In this document: piece by piece, positions 35,818 to 45,030 of the stretch
Layout of the letters: each line of letters opens with the position of its first letter
Position numbering within the stretch: position 1 is the first letter of the stretch
Source: Nocardia mexicana NBRC 108244
GTDB taxonomy: Bacteria > Actinomycetota > Actinomycetes > Mycobacteriales > Mycobacteriaceae
Reading direction: 5' to 3'
Assembly: GCF_001613165.1 (NCBI RefSeq)
Contig: NZ_BDBV01000006.1
Span: 124,001-188,000, forward strand
DNA: 64,000 bases
The notes under the pieces: generated by a model
Database searches by the model: none
Seen by the model: the letters and a program-made list of their open reading frames with translations, nothing else
What the model was told of the DNA's origin: nothing
Translations under genes and position numbers: made by a program

Positions 35818-36723
35818 TCACACCTTTGCACTGCGTGTGGCGCCGATGGAGGCGGCGACGACGCAGGCTATGCCGCCCCACTGCTGAATGTTCATCAGCT
35901 GGCCGAGGACCGCCAGGCCGGCGAAGGCGGCCACGGCGGGTTCCAGGCTCATCAGGACGCCGAAGACGCGGGGCGGGATGCGGCGCAGGGCCTCGAGTTC
36001 CACCGAATACGGGAGCACCGAGGACAGGATGGCGACGCCGAATCCGGCGGCGAGCACGGACGGCTGGAGCAGCGCGGTTCCGGCCTCGGCGATGCCGACC
36101 GGGGCCATCAGCACGCCGCCGAAGGCCATCGCGAGCGCCAATCCCCCACCGCCGCTGGTCCTCTCGCCGAGCTTGGCGCTGAGCAGGATGTAGCCCGCCC
36201 AGCACGCGGCGGCCGCCAACGCGAACGCGATGCCCGCCCAGACCACCGGACCGTCGGCGTGGGTGAGCAGCAGGACACCGCCGCCGGCCAGCACCGCCCA
36301 CACCGGGTCGGTCCAGCGACGCGACCCGGCCAGCGCCACCGCGAGCGGGCCCAGGAATTCGATGGTGACCGCCATGCCGAGCGGGATGCGGTCGATCGCC
36401 TCGTAGAAGAACAGGTTCATCGCGGCGAGCACGGTGCCGTACGCGACGACCACCGGCAGGGCGCGACGCTCGATGCGCAGCGCGGAGCGCCAGAAGATCA
36501 GCAGCACGATGCCTGCGAAGAACAACCGGAGGCTGACCGCACCGCCCGGTCCGGTGGCCGCGAACAGCCGATTGGCCAGCGCGGCGCCGATCTGGACACT
36601 GACGATGCCGAGCAGCACCAGCACGGTCGGCGGGACGCCGCCGATGCCCTGACGCGGCCGCAACCGGGAAAGCACCTGCGGCAGAGAGGGTTTGCGCCCC
36701 CATTCGAGATCGATCGCTACCAC
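35818..36723 (-). CDS. EamA/RhtA-like DMT-superfamily exporter
   Basis: The 301-residue protein has ten predicted membrane helices in two EamA halves, with VVAYGTVLAAMNLFFYEAIDRIPLGMAVTIEFLGPLAVAL and SSVLPYSVELEALRRIPPRVFGVLMSLEPAVAA. The latter resembles RhtA (threonine/homoserine exporter). Metabolite export is likely; the substrate is unproven. It lies downstream of recG on the same strand with a 95-base gap. Confidence 0.88.
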   Translation of the reverse strand: MVAIDLEWGRKPSLPQVLSRLRPRQGIGGVPPTVLVLLGIVSVQIGAALANRLFAATGPGGAVSLRLFFAGIVLLIFWRSALRIERRALPVVVAYGTVLAAMNLFFYEAIDRIPLGMAVTIEFLGPLAVALAGSRRWTDPVWAVLAGGGVLLLTHADGPVVWAGIAFALAAAACWAGYILLSAKLGERTSGGGGLALAMAFGGVLMAPVGIAEAGTALLQPSVLAAGFGVAILSSVLPYSVELEALRRIPPRVFGVLMSLEPAVAAFAGLAVLGQLMNIQQWGGIACVVAASIGATRSAKV

Positions 36724-36818
36724 CGGCGCTCCCTCCTGCCTCGCAGCCTCCAGAAAATCGACCCTGGCAGCATCTCACCGACCACCGACAAGTTTCCACC
36801 CGGTAGATTCCGGGCGGG

Positions 36819-39086
36819 TTATGACTTGGCCAGGTATTCCAGGCGTTCGGCGTCTACCGCGGCGCGCATCATGCTCGCCAGGCCGGGGTGGTTTTTCAGG
36901 CCCGGGTCGGCCTCGACCAGTTCCCGCGCCAGTTGCTGCGCCGTGGTGATGACCTCGAGGTCGTCCAGTAGGGACAGCAGGCGCAGGCTGCGGGCGGTGC
37001 CCGACTGCGCGGAACCGAGCACGTCGCCCTCGCGGCGCTGACGCAGGTCGAGCACCGACAGCTCGAAGCCGTCGAGGGTGCCCGCGACCGCATCCAGCCG
37101 GACCATGGCGCCGCCCATCGGCGAGGTCTCGGTGATCAGCAGGCACAGGCCCGGATGCTTGCCGCGGCCGACGCGCCCGCGCAGCTGGTGCAGCTGGCTG
37201 ACCCCGAACCGGTCGGCGTCGACGATCACCATCACCGTCGCGTTCGGCACGTCCACGCCGACCTCGACGACGGTGGTGCACACCAGCACGTCCACGTCGC
37301 CGTCGTTGAACGACCGCATCACACGGTCCTTCTCGTCGGTGGGCAGGCGGCCGTGCAGCAGGCCCACTCGCAGATCCGCGAACGGACCGCCGCGCAGCGT
37401 CTCGAAGACATCGGTCGCCGCGTGCGTGGTCGGGGCCTCTTTCTCCTCGTCCGACTTCTTCTTGCGCCCCTTGCCGTTTCCGTTCTCGTCCTCGTCGCCG
37501 ATGCGCGAGCACACCACGTATGCCTGACGGCCCGCGGCCACCTCCTCGCGAATGCGTTCCCAGGCCCGCTCCACCCAGGCCGGATGCGCCTTGGCGGGAA
37601 CGACTTTGGTGGTGATGGGCGAGCGCCCGCGCGGCAGCTCGGTCAGCGTGGAGGTCTCCAGGTCGCCCAGCGTCGTCATGGCGATGGTCCGCGGGATCGG
37701 CGTCGCCGTCATCACCAGCAGGTGCGGGCTGATCCCGTTCTTGGCCTTGGCGCGCAGCGCATCCCGCTGTTCGACACCGAAGCGATGCTGCTCGTCGACG
37801 ATCACCATGCCGAGATCGTGGAACTCGACCGCGTCCTGGATCAGCGCGTGGGTGCCGATGACGATGCCCGCCGCACCGGTCATCGCGTCCAGCAGCGCCG
37901 CCTTCTTCGCGGCCGTCGGCATCGAGCCCGTCACCAGCGTCACCTTCGTGGCGTTCTCCGCGGCACCGAGCTCACCCGCGGTGCCGAGATCGCCGAGCAT
38001 CGCGCGCAGCGACCGATAGTGCTGAGCGGCAAGCACTTCCGTCGGCGCCAGCAGCGCGCACTGCGACCCGGCGTCGACCACCTGCAGCATCGCGTGCAGG
38101 GCCACGATCGTCTTGCCCGAGCCGACCTCACCCTGCAGCAGCCGGTGCATCGGATGGTCGCGGGACAGGTCGTCGGAGATCTCGGCGATCACCTTCTGCT
38201 GCCCGGCGGTCAGCTCGAACGGCAGGCGCTGCTCGAAAGCCGTTGCGATGCCGTCGGTGCGGGGCGGGCACGACTTCGCGGCTCGGCCCTCGGCATCGTG
38301 GCGGCGCTCCGCCAGCACCAGCTGCAGGGCCAGCGCCTCGTCGAAACGCAAACGCTCCCTGGCCTGTTCGATATCGGATTTGCGCTCCGGCAGATGGATC
38401 AGCCGCAGCGCATCGGTCACGGCCATCAGGCCGCGGTCCTCCCGAATGTCCTGGGGCAGCGGGTCGTCGATCGGATCCAGTTGATCGAGCACCTGCCGGA
38501 CACAGGCCAGCAGGTCCCAGCTCTGCACCTTGGCGGTGGCGGCGTACACGGGGATGTACTCGCGTTCGAAGAACGAGACATCCACTCCCCCTGCGCCCTT
38601 CGCGCTCTGCGCCAGCCCGCGCAGGTTGCCGCTGCCGCGCACCGAGGTGAGGTTCTCCACCGACTCCCCGGCCTCGGGCAGGATCAGATACGACGGGTGC
38701 GACAGGTTCCACCGGTCGGGGCGCCAGTAGTGCACGGTGCCCGACATCATCGCCCGAACGCCCTGTTTGACAAGGTAATTCACCTTGTCGCCGTTGAAGA
38801 AGGTGATCTCCACGGGGCGGCTGGAGCCGGCGTCGAGCTCGACCTTCAGCAGATTCCCCCGCCGCTGGCGCATCGGGCGCTTCTCGGTCTTGGTCACCCG
38901 GCCGACCACGGTGAGGTGCGCGCCCTCCTCCGGCGCCTCCTCCGTGAGCGGCTGCCCCTGCGTCGCGTAACGCAGCGGGTAGTGCCGCAGCAGGTCCTCC
39001 ACGGTGTGCATATCGAAGGCGTCGGCCAGCGGCTCGGCCGCCTTCACGCCCAGCACGTGATCGAGCCTGTCGCGCAGCGTCGTCAT
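36819..39086 (-). CDS. recG: ATP-dependent DNA helicase RecG
   Basis: RecG regresses stalled forks and processes Holliday junctions. The 755 residues include the wedge domain (MTTLRDRLDHVLGVKAAEPLADAFDMHTVEDLLRHYPLRY, OB region about 60-150). Helicase motifs follow: GEVGSGKTIVALHAM, VDEQHRFGVEQR, MTATPIPRT, and VGVDVPNATVMV with HQLRGRVGRGKHPGLC. An acidic/Lys-rich insertion (about residues 530-550) is lineage-specific. The start abuts the DAK2 gene stop without a gap, so the two are co-translated. Confidence 0.97.
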   Translation of the reverse strand: MTTLRDRLDHVLGVKAAEPLADAFDMHTVEDLLRHYPLRYATQGQPLTEEAPEEGAHLTVVGRVTKTEKRPMRQRRGNLLKVELDAGSSRPVEITFFNGDKVNYLVKQGVRAMMSGTVHYWRPDRWNLSHPSYLILPEAGESVENLTSVRGSGNLRGLAQSAKGAGGVDVSFFEREYIPVYAATAKVQSWDLLACVRQVLDQLDPIDDPLPQDIREDRGLMAVTDALRLIHLPERKSDIEQARERLRFDEALALQLVLAERRHDAEGRAAKSCPPRTDGIATAFEQRLPFELTAGQQKVIAEISDDLSRDHPMHRLLQGEVGSGKTIVALHAMLQVVDAGSQCALLAPTEVLAAQHYRSLRAMLGDLGTAGELGAAENATKVTLVTGSMPTAAKKAALLDAMTGAAGIVIGTHALIQDAVEFHDLGMVIVDEQHRFGVEQRDALRAKAKNGISPHLLVMTATPIPRTIAMTTLGDLETSTLTELPRGRSPITTKVVPAKAHPAWVERAWERIREEVAAGRQAYVVCSRIGDEDENGNGKGRKKKSDEEKEAPTTHAATDVFETLRGGPFADLRVGLLHGRLPTDEKDRVMRSFNDGDVDVLVCTTVVEVGVDVPNATVMVIVDADRFGVSQLHQLRGRVGRGKHPGLCLLITETSPMGGAMVRLDAVAGTLDGFELSVLDLRQRREGDVLGSAQSGTARSLRLLSLLDDLEVITTAQQLARELVEADPGLKNHPGLASMMRAAVDAERLEYLAKS

Positions 39087-41021
39087 CTATTCCACCCCGA
39101 TCTGCACCAGGTCACCGGATTGCCCGCCGTCGTAGGTGATGACCTCGACGCCCGGGAAGTTGGCGATGATGTGCCCGGTCAGCGCCTCGCTCAGGCCGGC
39201 CGGGGCCTCGGCGCCCAGCAGCAGCGTGACCAGTTCGCCGCCGAGGCCGAGCATCCGATCCAGCAGCGTGCGGGCGGCCACCCCGACGACCGGATCGATC
39301 ACGACGACGTCGTGCCCGACCAGCCCGAGGCCGTCACCCCGCTCGCAGGTGCCGACGATGGTCAGCGCCCGCTCCGCGGCCACCCGCAGGGCGCCCCACC
39401 GGGTCGCGGCGGCCGCCTCGGACATGGCGAATACGTCGTCGGCGGCGGTGCGGCCGCCGTCGTGCAGGGCCAGCGCCGCCAGCCCCTGCACCATCGACCC
39501 GCTCGGCAGCATCAGCACCTCGCGCTGTCCGTCCCGCGCGGCGACGCTCACCGCGACCAGTTCGTGGGCGGGCAGCGCGCCGTTGGGCAGCACCACCACC
39601 TCGCGGTGCGGCATGTCCCGGATCGCGGTCAGCAGCGCCTCGGCGGTCACCTCGCCGTCCAGCACGACCGCCCCGGCGTCCTCGAACAGCCGGGCCGCGC
39701 CCGCACCCGCGGCGACGGCGAGGATCCCGCGGTCGGCCGGGCCGAACCCCTGGTGTTCGTCCACCACGAGACCCTCGATGCGGATGCGGCTCACGGCGCC
39801 CGCGTTCAGGCCCGCCTCCACGGCCGCGCCCGCATCGGCGCAGTGCACGTGTGCCGACCAGGTACCGCTGCCGTCACCGACGACGACGACCGAATCGCCC
39901 AGGCGCGCAAGGGAGTCGCGCAGGTCCGCGATGCGGTTCTCGTCGGTGCCGGACAGGAGGTACATCACCTCGTACTGCGGTCGCGCCACACCGTCATCGT
40001 CGTCCGTACCGTCCGGGGCCGCTGCCGTTTCCGCCGCACGGAACGAACTCGCCGCCGTTCCGGCACAGGACGGACCGGCGGTTCCGAGCAGAGCCGCCAG
40101 GTCCCGGCTCGCACCCGGGGTCGAGCCGCCGCCGGAAGCAGACGCCCCCGAACGACCGCGCGGCCGAGAGCGCGCGGCCGCGGCGCGGACCGCGGGCACC
40201 GGCTCGAACTCCTTGTATTCCGGCCGGAACGGAACCTGCCCGGTGACCACCGTGACCAGGCCGTCCAGCAGGATCAGCAGCCCCCGCGCCCCCGCGTCCA
40301 CCACCCCGGCGGCACGCAGCACGTCCAGCTGCGACGGGGTATCGCCCAGCGCCTTCGCCGCCCCGTCGGCCGCGGTCTGGGCCACCGCCGCGAGGGTGTC
40401 GTCCGCGCAGTCCTCGGCCCGGTCCGCCGCCGCCTCCAGCACGGTCAGCATGGTGCCCTCGACGGGTTCGCTCAGCGACTCCCGCACCAGAACGGCGGAC
40501 CGCCGCAACGCCTTCGGCAGCGTGGCGGCCGTAAGCGGACCTGCCGCAACGCCTTCGGCGATCCCACGCAACACCTGAGACAGGATGATGCCCGAGTTCC
40601 CCCGCGCCCCAGCGGTCGCCGCTCGCGCCATGGCTCCCGCCACCGCACGGACAGCGGTGGGATCCGCTACCGGCGCACTCTCACGCGCCCGCCGCCCGGC
40701 GCCGCCGTCGGCCCCCGGATCCATCGCGGCCGCGTCGAGCGCCCGGCTCATGCCCGCGCTCTCCGCACGTGCAGCTGGATCGCCGCCAGAAGCAGGCCGC
40801 GCCGACGGCTCGCTGTCGTTGCCGGGTCCCGACACCTCGGCCTCGACCGCCCGCACCGCGGCTCGCATGGTGACCAGCATGTTGGTGCCGGTGTCGGCAT
40901 CGGCGACCGGGAAGACGTTCAGCGCATTGATCTCGTCGCGGCACCGCTCGAATCCGTCCAGGCAGAGCCGAGCCCACCGCGCGAGTGCAGCACCATCCAG
41001 CTCCTCCCGGACCCCGGGCAC
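39087..41021 (-). CDS. DAK2/FakA-like (dihydroxyacetone/fatty acid kinase family) protein
   Basis: The N-terminal DhaL-type domain has NALNVFPVADADTGTNMLVTM, the metal and nucleotide loop, and GARGNSGIILSQVLRGIA. A C-terminal FakA-like region follows with VLPNGALPAHELVAV and EVITYDGGQSGDLVQIGVE. FakA kinases phosphorylate fatty acids bound to a FakB partner; no fakB is adjacent. GTG at 41021 with AAGGACGG upstream gives 644 residues, longer than the roughly 550 usual, owing to two low-complexity insertions (about residues 65-120 and 300-360). It adjoins recG, as in mycobacteria. Confidence 0.87.
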   Translation of the reverse strand: MPGVREELDGAALARWARLCLDGFERCRDEINALNVFPVADADTGTNMLVTMRAAVRAVEAEVSGPGNDSEPSARPASGGDPAARAESAGMSRALDAAAMDPGADGGAGRRARESAPVADPTAVRAVAGAMARAATAGARGNSGIILSQVLRGIAEGVAAGPLTAATLPKALRRSAVLVRESLSEPVEGTMLTVLEAAADRAEDCADDTLAAVAQTAADGAAKALGDTPSQLDVLRAAGVVDAGARGLLILLDGLVTVVTGQVPFRPEYKEFEPVPAVRAAAARSRPRGRSGASASGGGSTPGASRDLAALLGTAGPSCAGTAASSFRAAETAAAPDGTDDDDGVARPQYEVMYLLSGTDENRIADLRDSLARLGDSVVVVGDGSGTWSAHVHCADAGAAVEAGLNAGAVSRIRIEGLVVDEHQGFGPADRGILAVAAGAGAARLFEDAGAVVLDGEVTAEALLTAIRDMPHREVVVLPNGALPAHELVAVSVAARDGQREVLMLPSGSMVQGLAALALHDGGRTAADDVFAMSEAAAATRWGALRVAAERALTIVGTCERGDGLGLVGHDVVVIDPVVGVAARTLLDRMLGLGGELVTLLLGAEAPAGLSEALTGHIIANFPGVEVITYDGGQSGDLVQIGVE

Positions 41022-41352
41022 GCCACCGTCCTTTCGCCGCAGCTGCGATCCGCCAAACCCCGACCGCCAGCCTAGTCTCCCGCTCCGACACGCGAGGAGG
41101 CGCAGTCGAGCATCGCGGGTGCGACCCCGCCGATGCCCCACTGTGCGGTACGCCACAGACCCCCGCGGGCGTCGAAGACCCTGATTGGACATCGATCACC
41201 GGCCCCGGCTAGTCTTGCAGGGTTGCCTCACGCAGCCGTGGATCGGCCGCGTTCGCCAGCGGGTCTCCGCGGGCAGGCATGACGACAAAGTTTCCGGACA
41301 GGCTGTCCCGCGAAGACAGCAGTCCCCACATGACATGAAGGAGCTCGCGACT
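41022..41352. other. Divergent intergenic region DAK2 / rpmB
   Basis: The 331 bases separate the DAK2 gene (minus) from rpmB (plus) and should hold both promoters. A candidate plus-strand -10 is TAGTCT at 41210-41215. A perfect 13-bp palindrome GGACAGGCTGTCC lies at 41296-41308, about 45 bases before the rpmB start. No gene is supported. Confidence 0.4.
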
Positions 41353-41544
41353 ATGGCTGCCGTCTGCGACGTCTGCGCCAAGGGCCCCGGCTTCGGTAAG
41401 TCGGTTTCGCACTCGCACCGGCGCACCAACCGTCGCTGGAACCCGAACATCCAGACCGTCCGCGCGCAGGTTGCCCCGGGCAACACCCGCCGGATGAACG
41501 TGTGCACCTCCTGCCTGAAGGCGGGCAAGGTGGTCCGCGGCTGA
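41353..41544 (+). CDS. rpmB: 50S ribosomal protein L28
   Basis: The 63-residue protein begins [29 protein letters not shown] and ends with [15 protein letters not shown], so it has two CxxC pairs and is the zinc-binding form of L28. The ATG at 41353 has GAAGGAG about ten bases upstream. The location beside the DAK2-recG pair is conserved in mycobacteria. Confidence 0.97.
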   Translation: MAAVCDVCAKGPGFGKSVSHSHRRTNRRWNPNIQTVRAQVAPGNTRRMNVCTSCLKAGKVVRG

Positions 41545-41562
41545 GCTGCGCGAAACTGTCGA

Positions 41563-41603
41563 ACGGCGCCCCGGCGCACCCGCGAGGGTGACCGGGGCGC
41601 CGT
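41563..41603 (+). terminator. Terminator hairpin after rpmB
   Basis: ACGGCGCCCCGG (41563-41574) pairs with CCGGGGCGCCGT (41592-41603). Inside lies a second pairing CACCC-GCGA-GGGTG. No U-tract follows. The stem is centred about 40 bases after the rpmB stop. Confidence 0.75.
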
Positions 41604-41642
41604 CGTCGTTCCGCGGGTAGCCTCGCACGGCAAGGGGGATCA

Positions 41643-42170
41643 GTGACCGAGCGCAACTGGCGAATCGTGCCGCTGGCGGCCGAGCACACCCGCAGCCTGG
41701 CCGAATGCCATATCGCCTGCTGGCGTGAGGCCTATCGGGACCTGGTGTCGCAGCACGTGCTCGCCGCGTTCGACGTCGACCGCCGCGCCGAGCAGTGGGA
41801 GCGGGTGCGCCTGCGGTACCCGGACTCCACGACGGTCGCCCTCACCGGAGACACCGTCATCGGATTCGCCAGCGGCGGCCCGTCGCGGGACCGCCCGCCG
41901 GTGGCCGCCCGCGAGGTGAACGCGATATACGTGCGAGCCGCCTGGTACGGCACCGGCGTCGCCCACGACCTGATGCGCGCGGTCCTGCGCCCCGACGCAG
42001 ACACCTCGCTATGGGTGTTCGAGGAGAACCCGCGCGCCCAAGCCTTCTATCGGAAATACGGTTTCGAACTCGATGGCACGTTCCGGACGGAGGCGTTCAC
42101 ACCCACCATCGAGGTTCGCATGATTCGCCGGGTCAGTTCGCTCCGCCGAGGCACTGCACCTCGGCACTGA
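41643..42170 (+). CDS. GNAT family N-acetyltransferase
   Basis: The 175-residue protein has the GNAT core: IVPLAAEHTRSLAECHIACWREAY, GDTVIGFASGG, EVNAIYVRAAWYGTGVAHDLMRAVL (the acetyl-CoA loop, with Tyr-Gly-Thr-Gly) and LWVFEENPRAQAFYRKYGFELDG. The start is GTG at 41643. The substrate cannot be told. It is convergent with the small secreted-protein gene. Confidence 0.88.
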   Translation: MTERNWRIVPLAAEHTRSLAECHIACWREAYRDLVSQHVLAAFDVDRRAEQWERVRLRYPDSTTVALTGDTVIGFASGGPSRDRPPVAAREVNAIYVRAAWYGTGVAHDLMRAVLRPDADTSLWVFEENPRAQAFYRKYGFELDGTFRTEAFTPTIEVRMIRRVSSLRRGTAPRH

Positions 42171-42402
42171 TGCTCTGCAGCGCGCACAGTCCGAAGGCGT
42201 TCACGTTCGACGACAGCGAGGCCGAGCCGGTCTGCGGGTCCCACAGCGCCAGCACCGGTGCGGCCTGTTCGGTGGTCGTCGTTTCCTGCGGGGCCGCCTG
42301 CTCCAGCGGCAGCGGTGCGGCCTGGGCGGCCGCGGGCGCGCCCAGAATGGCCGCTCCGGCGGCGACGGTGACGACGGCGCCACGCACGGACTTGATCTGC
42401 AT
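42133..42402 (-). CDS. Small secreted protein of unknown function
   Basis: The 89-residue ORF begins MQIKSVRGAVVTVAAGAAILGAPAAAQAAP, a clear signal peptide with an AQA-type cleavage site near residue 28. The mature part has a Thr/Gln/Pro linker (QETTTTEQAAP) and the end SSNVNAFGLCALQSISAEVQCLGG with two cysteines 11 residues apart. AGGAG lies 7-8 bases before the ATG at 42402. I do not recognise a named family; it could be a small cell-surface protein with one disulphide. Confidence 0.75.
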   Translation of the reverse strand: MQIKSVRGAVVTVAAGAAILGAPAAAQAAPLPLEQAAPQETTTTEQAAPVLALWDPQTGSASLSSNVNAFGLCALQSISAEVQCLGGAN

Positions 42403-42440
42403 GCAACTTCTCCTGTTTCGATCCAGCGTCAGCGCCCCGG

Positions 42441-43118
42441 TCAGGGCAGACGCCAGTCGACCGGAGCGGCACCCAATGTACCCAGCAATTCGTTGGTTCG
42501 CGTGAATGGCCTCGATCCGAAGAATCCTCGCGAAGCGGACAGCGGTGAGGGATGGGCGGATTCGATGTACGGAACGCCGTCCAGCATCGGCTTGAGCGTC
42601 GACGCGTCGCGCCCCCACAGGATCGCGACCATCGGCTGTTGACGTGCGACGAGCGCCCGAATCGCCTGCTCCGTCACCGCTTCCCAGCCCTTGCCGCGGT
42701 GCGAGGCGGGCTGGCCGGGCTGCACGGTCAGCACCCTGTTCAGCATCAGCACGCCCTGGTCCGACCACGGTGACAGGTCACCACAGGACGGCGTGGGGTG
42801 GCCGAGGTCCTTGGAGTACTCCGAGAAGATATTGCCCAGGCTGCGCGGGACCGGCGAAACATCCGGCGCCACCGAGAAACTCAGCCCCATCGCGTGCCCG
42901 GGGGTCGGATAGGGGTCCTGGCCCACGATCAGCACGCGCACCTTGTCGAAGGGCCGCTGGAACGCGCGTAGCACGTTCTCGCCCTTCGGGAAGTAGCCGC
43001 GGCCCGCGCTGTTCTCCTCGCGGAGGAATTCGCCCATCGCCGCTATCCGGTCGGCAACCGGTTCCAGCGCTTCGGCCCAGCCCGTATCGATGATCTCCGA
43101 CAGTGGTTTTGCGCCCAT
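42441..43118 (-). CDS. ung: Uracil-DNA glycosylase (family 1)
   Basis: Ung removes uracil from DNA. The active-site motif [22 protein letters not shown] and the DNA-binding loop [24 protein letters not shown] are intact, and the 225-residue length from ATG 43118 ([10 protein letters not shown]) fits. An in-frame ATG 30 bases upstream has no better ribosome-binding site. It lies downstream of thiL on the same strand, as in mycobacteria. Confidence 0.96.
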   Translation of the reverse strand: MGAKPLSEIIDTGWAEALEPVADRIAAMGEFLREENSAGRGYFPKGENVLRAFQRPFDKVRVLIVGQDPYPTPGHAMGLSFSVAPDVSPVPRSLGNIFSEYSKDLGHPTPSCGDLSPWSDQGVLMLNRVLTVQPGQPASHRGKGWEAVTEQAIRALVARQQPMVAILWGRDASTLKPMLDGVPYIESAHPSPLSASRGFFGSRPFTRTNELLGTLGAAPVDWRLP

Positions 43119-43157
43119 GTCGGGACAACATAGCGTGGCGAGTTTCACGACGGTAGC

Positions 43158-44219
43158 TCACCCACCTTCCGCGAACGATTCCCAGCCGACCGGTCCGGTC
43201 CACGGCGTGCCGTCGACGGTCACGCCGGAGCCGGTGCCGACCCGTCCCACGGGGGCCCATCCGGCGGGAAGTGGTTGTCCGGCGCGGAAAGTGGCGGCGA
43301 AGGCGTGGTCCTCGCCGCCGGTGAGGATCCAGGCGGTGAGGTCGGCGCCGAGCAGGTCGGCCGCGGGCCGCAGGGCCGGATCGGTGAGCGCGTCCGAGTC
43401 CACATCGATGGCGATGCCGGAGGATTCGGCGATATGCCCGAGGTCGGCGAGCAGGCCGTCGGACACGTCGGCCATGGCCGTGATCGGGGCGTCGGCGGGC
43501 ATGCCCAGCACGGTCCCGTACGGCGGCTGCGGGACTCGGTGCGCGGCAACGATTTCCGGAAACTTCGCGGGGTCGATGCCCGCGGCCAGCACCGCGAGCC
43601 CGGCGGCCGACCAGCCCAGTCGCCCGGCCACCGCGACGATGTCGCCCGGGTGGGCCCCCGAGCGCAGCACGGGACGGTCGGGCGGATCCCCGAACGCTGT
43701 CACCGAGATCACGAGCAGGGGGCTGCGGACCACATCGCCCCCGGCGATCGAGCCGCCCGCGCGGTGCGCCTCGCGCCACAGGCCCTCGACGAACCGGTCG
43801 ACGAATTCGACGGGGGTGTCGGCGGGGCAGCCCAGCGATACCACGAACGCGCTCGGAGCCGCGCCCATCGCGACCACGTCGGCGGCGTTCTGCGCGATGG
43901 CCTTGCGCCCGATGTCCTCGGGTGACGACCAGTCGAGCCGGAAATGCCGGTCCTGCACCAGCATGTCGGTGCTCACCATGTACCGCCCGGCGGGCGCCGC
44001 CACGATCGCGGCATCGTCGCCGGGGCCGAGCAGCACACCGGCGCTCTGGCTGCGGCCGCCGTTCATGCGCGCGATGAGCGCGAACTCTCCCAGTTCGCGG
44101 ACCGTGCGCGGGGTGCTGTCGGTGATGACGCTCTCCTTCCCGATGAGCCGAACCGCCGTCGGCCGGATCGACAGTACTGGCGCGGCCGGGCGCGCACGCG
44201 ACGCACCGCCGCGGGACAC
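43158..44219 (-). CDS. thiL: Thiamine-monophosphate kinase
   Basis: ThiL phosphorylates thiamine monophosphate to thiamine diphosphate. Motifs are LLGPGDDAAIV, STDMLVQDRHFRLDWSSPEDIGRKAIAQNAADVVAMGA, GGDVVRSPLLVISVTAFG, MADVSDGLLADLGHIA and ILTGGEDHAF. The family start is expected near TDSTPRTVREL, about residue 171 of the open frame. The nearest canonical start upstream is GTG at 44219 (353 residues). However, AAGGAG sits exactly six bases before an ATC codon at 44126, which would give the typical 322 residues. The start is therefore unresolved. Confidence 0.93.
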   Translation of the reverse strand: MSRGGASRARPAAPVLSIRPTAVRLIGKESVITDSTPRTVRELGEFALIARMNGGRSQSAGVLLGPGDDAAIVAAPAGRYMVSTDMLVQDRHFRLDWSSPEDIGRKAIAQNAADVVAMGAAPSAFVVSLGCPADTPVEFVDRFVEGLWREAHRAGGSIAGGDVVRSPLLVISVTAFGDPPDRPVLRSGAHPGDIVAVAGRLGWSAAGLAVLAAGIDPAKFPEIVAAHRVPQPPYGTVLGMPADAPITAMADVSDGLLADLGHIAESSGIAIDVDSDALTDPALRPAADLLGADLTAWILTGGEDHAFAATFRAGQPLPAGWAPVGRVGTGSGVTVDGTPWTGPVGWESFAEGG

Positions 44220-44394
44220 GCTCGGCGCACCTACGGCCCGACTACCCACATCCACGGCCGCCGCACATCCCGGCCGCGCCCCTCCTCCTCGAGCCGCGTT
44301 ATCCGGTTCGCTACGCTCGGGACCGGAATCCATCCCAGCAGCGGCACGCCGGACCCGCGGCGCGATATCAGGACGAGCGGAGACGAATCCCCGG

Positions 44395-45027
44395 ATGAGC
44401 AGCGAGACGGAACGGTCCGAAGGCACCACGCCCGAGCACCCGGATCGAGCACCCGGCGCGACATCGGGTGACGCTGCCGACGGCGAGACTCCCCGGTTCT
44501 CCCCCGCGCTCATCGCGACGGTCGTGGCGCTGCCGGTCGCGCTGATCGTCGCCGTGCTGGTGATCGCCGTGATGTCTCGGCAGAACCCGGTGCGGGAGCC
44601 GCTGGCCCTCGGTTCCATTCCGGCTCCCGGAGCCACCGGCGAGGCCTGTGCGGCGCTGCTGCCCGCGCTGCCGAACGAGCTGGGCGACTACACCAAGGCC
44701 GAACTGGCGCAACCGGCGCCGCCCGCCACCGCCGCCTGGCAGCTGCCCGACGGGGGTGAGCCGATCGTGCTGCGCTGCGGTCTGGACCGCCCGCTGGAAT
44801 TCAACAAGGCGTCGTCGCTGCAGGTGGTCGACGGGGTGAATTGGTTCGAGCTGCGCGACCAGACCTCGGGCGTCACCTCCGGCACGTGGTTCGCCGTCGA
44901 CCGCGGCACCTACATCGCCGTGACCATGCCCAACAGCGCGGGACCGACACCGCTGCAAGATATCTCGGACACCATCGTCAAGACGATGCCCGCCCGGCCG
45001 ATCGATCCGGGCCCGGTTCCGAGCTAG
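44395..45027 (+). CDS. DUF3515 family membrane-anchored protein
   Basis: The 210-residue protein has a disordered N-terminus, one membrane helix (ALIATVVALPVALIVAVLVIAVM, about residues 38-60) and an exported DUF3515 domain. That domain has CAALLPALPNELGDYTKAEL, WQLPDGGEPIVLRCGLDRP and WFAVDRGTYIAVTMPNSAGPTPLQDIS; two Cys could form a disulphide. It matches the position of mycobacterial Rv2980 between thiL and ddl. The function is unknown. It is divergent from thiL and convergent with the DUF6191 gene. Confidence 0.88.
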   Translation: MSSETERSEGTTPEHPDRAPGATSGDAADGETPRFSPALIATVVALPVALIVAVLVIAVMSRQNPVREPLALGSIPAPGATGEACAALLPALPNELGDYTKAELAQPAPPATAAWQLPDGGEPIVLRCGLDRPLEFNKASSLQVVDGVNWFELRDQTSGVTSGTWFAVDRGTYIAVTMPNSAGPTPLQDISDTIVKTMPARPIDPGPVPS

Positions 45028-45030
45028 CGT

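Noticed and set aside
41296..41308. GGACAGGCTGTCC palindrome before rpmB as a known regulator site
   Set aside because: It fits no operator I know (not the mycobacterial LexA type GAAC-N4-GTTC), and a similar GGGACAGCCTGTCCC occurs inside the prpC coding region, so it may be chance.
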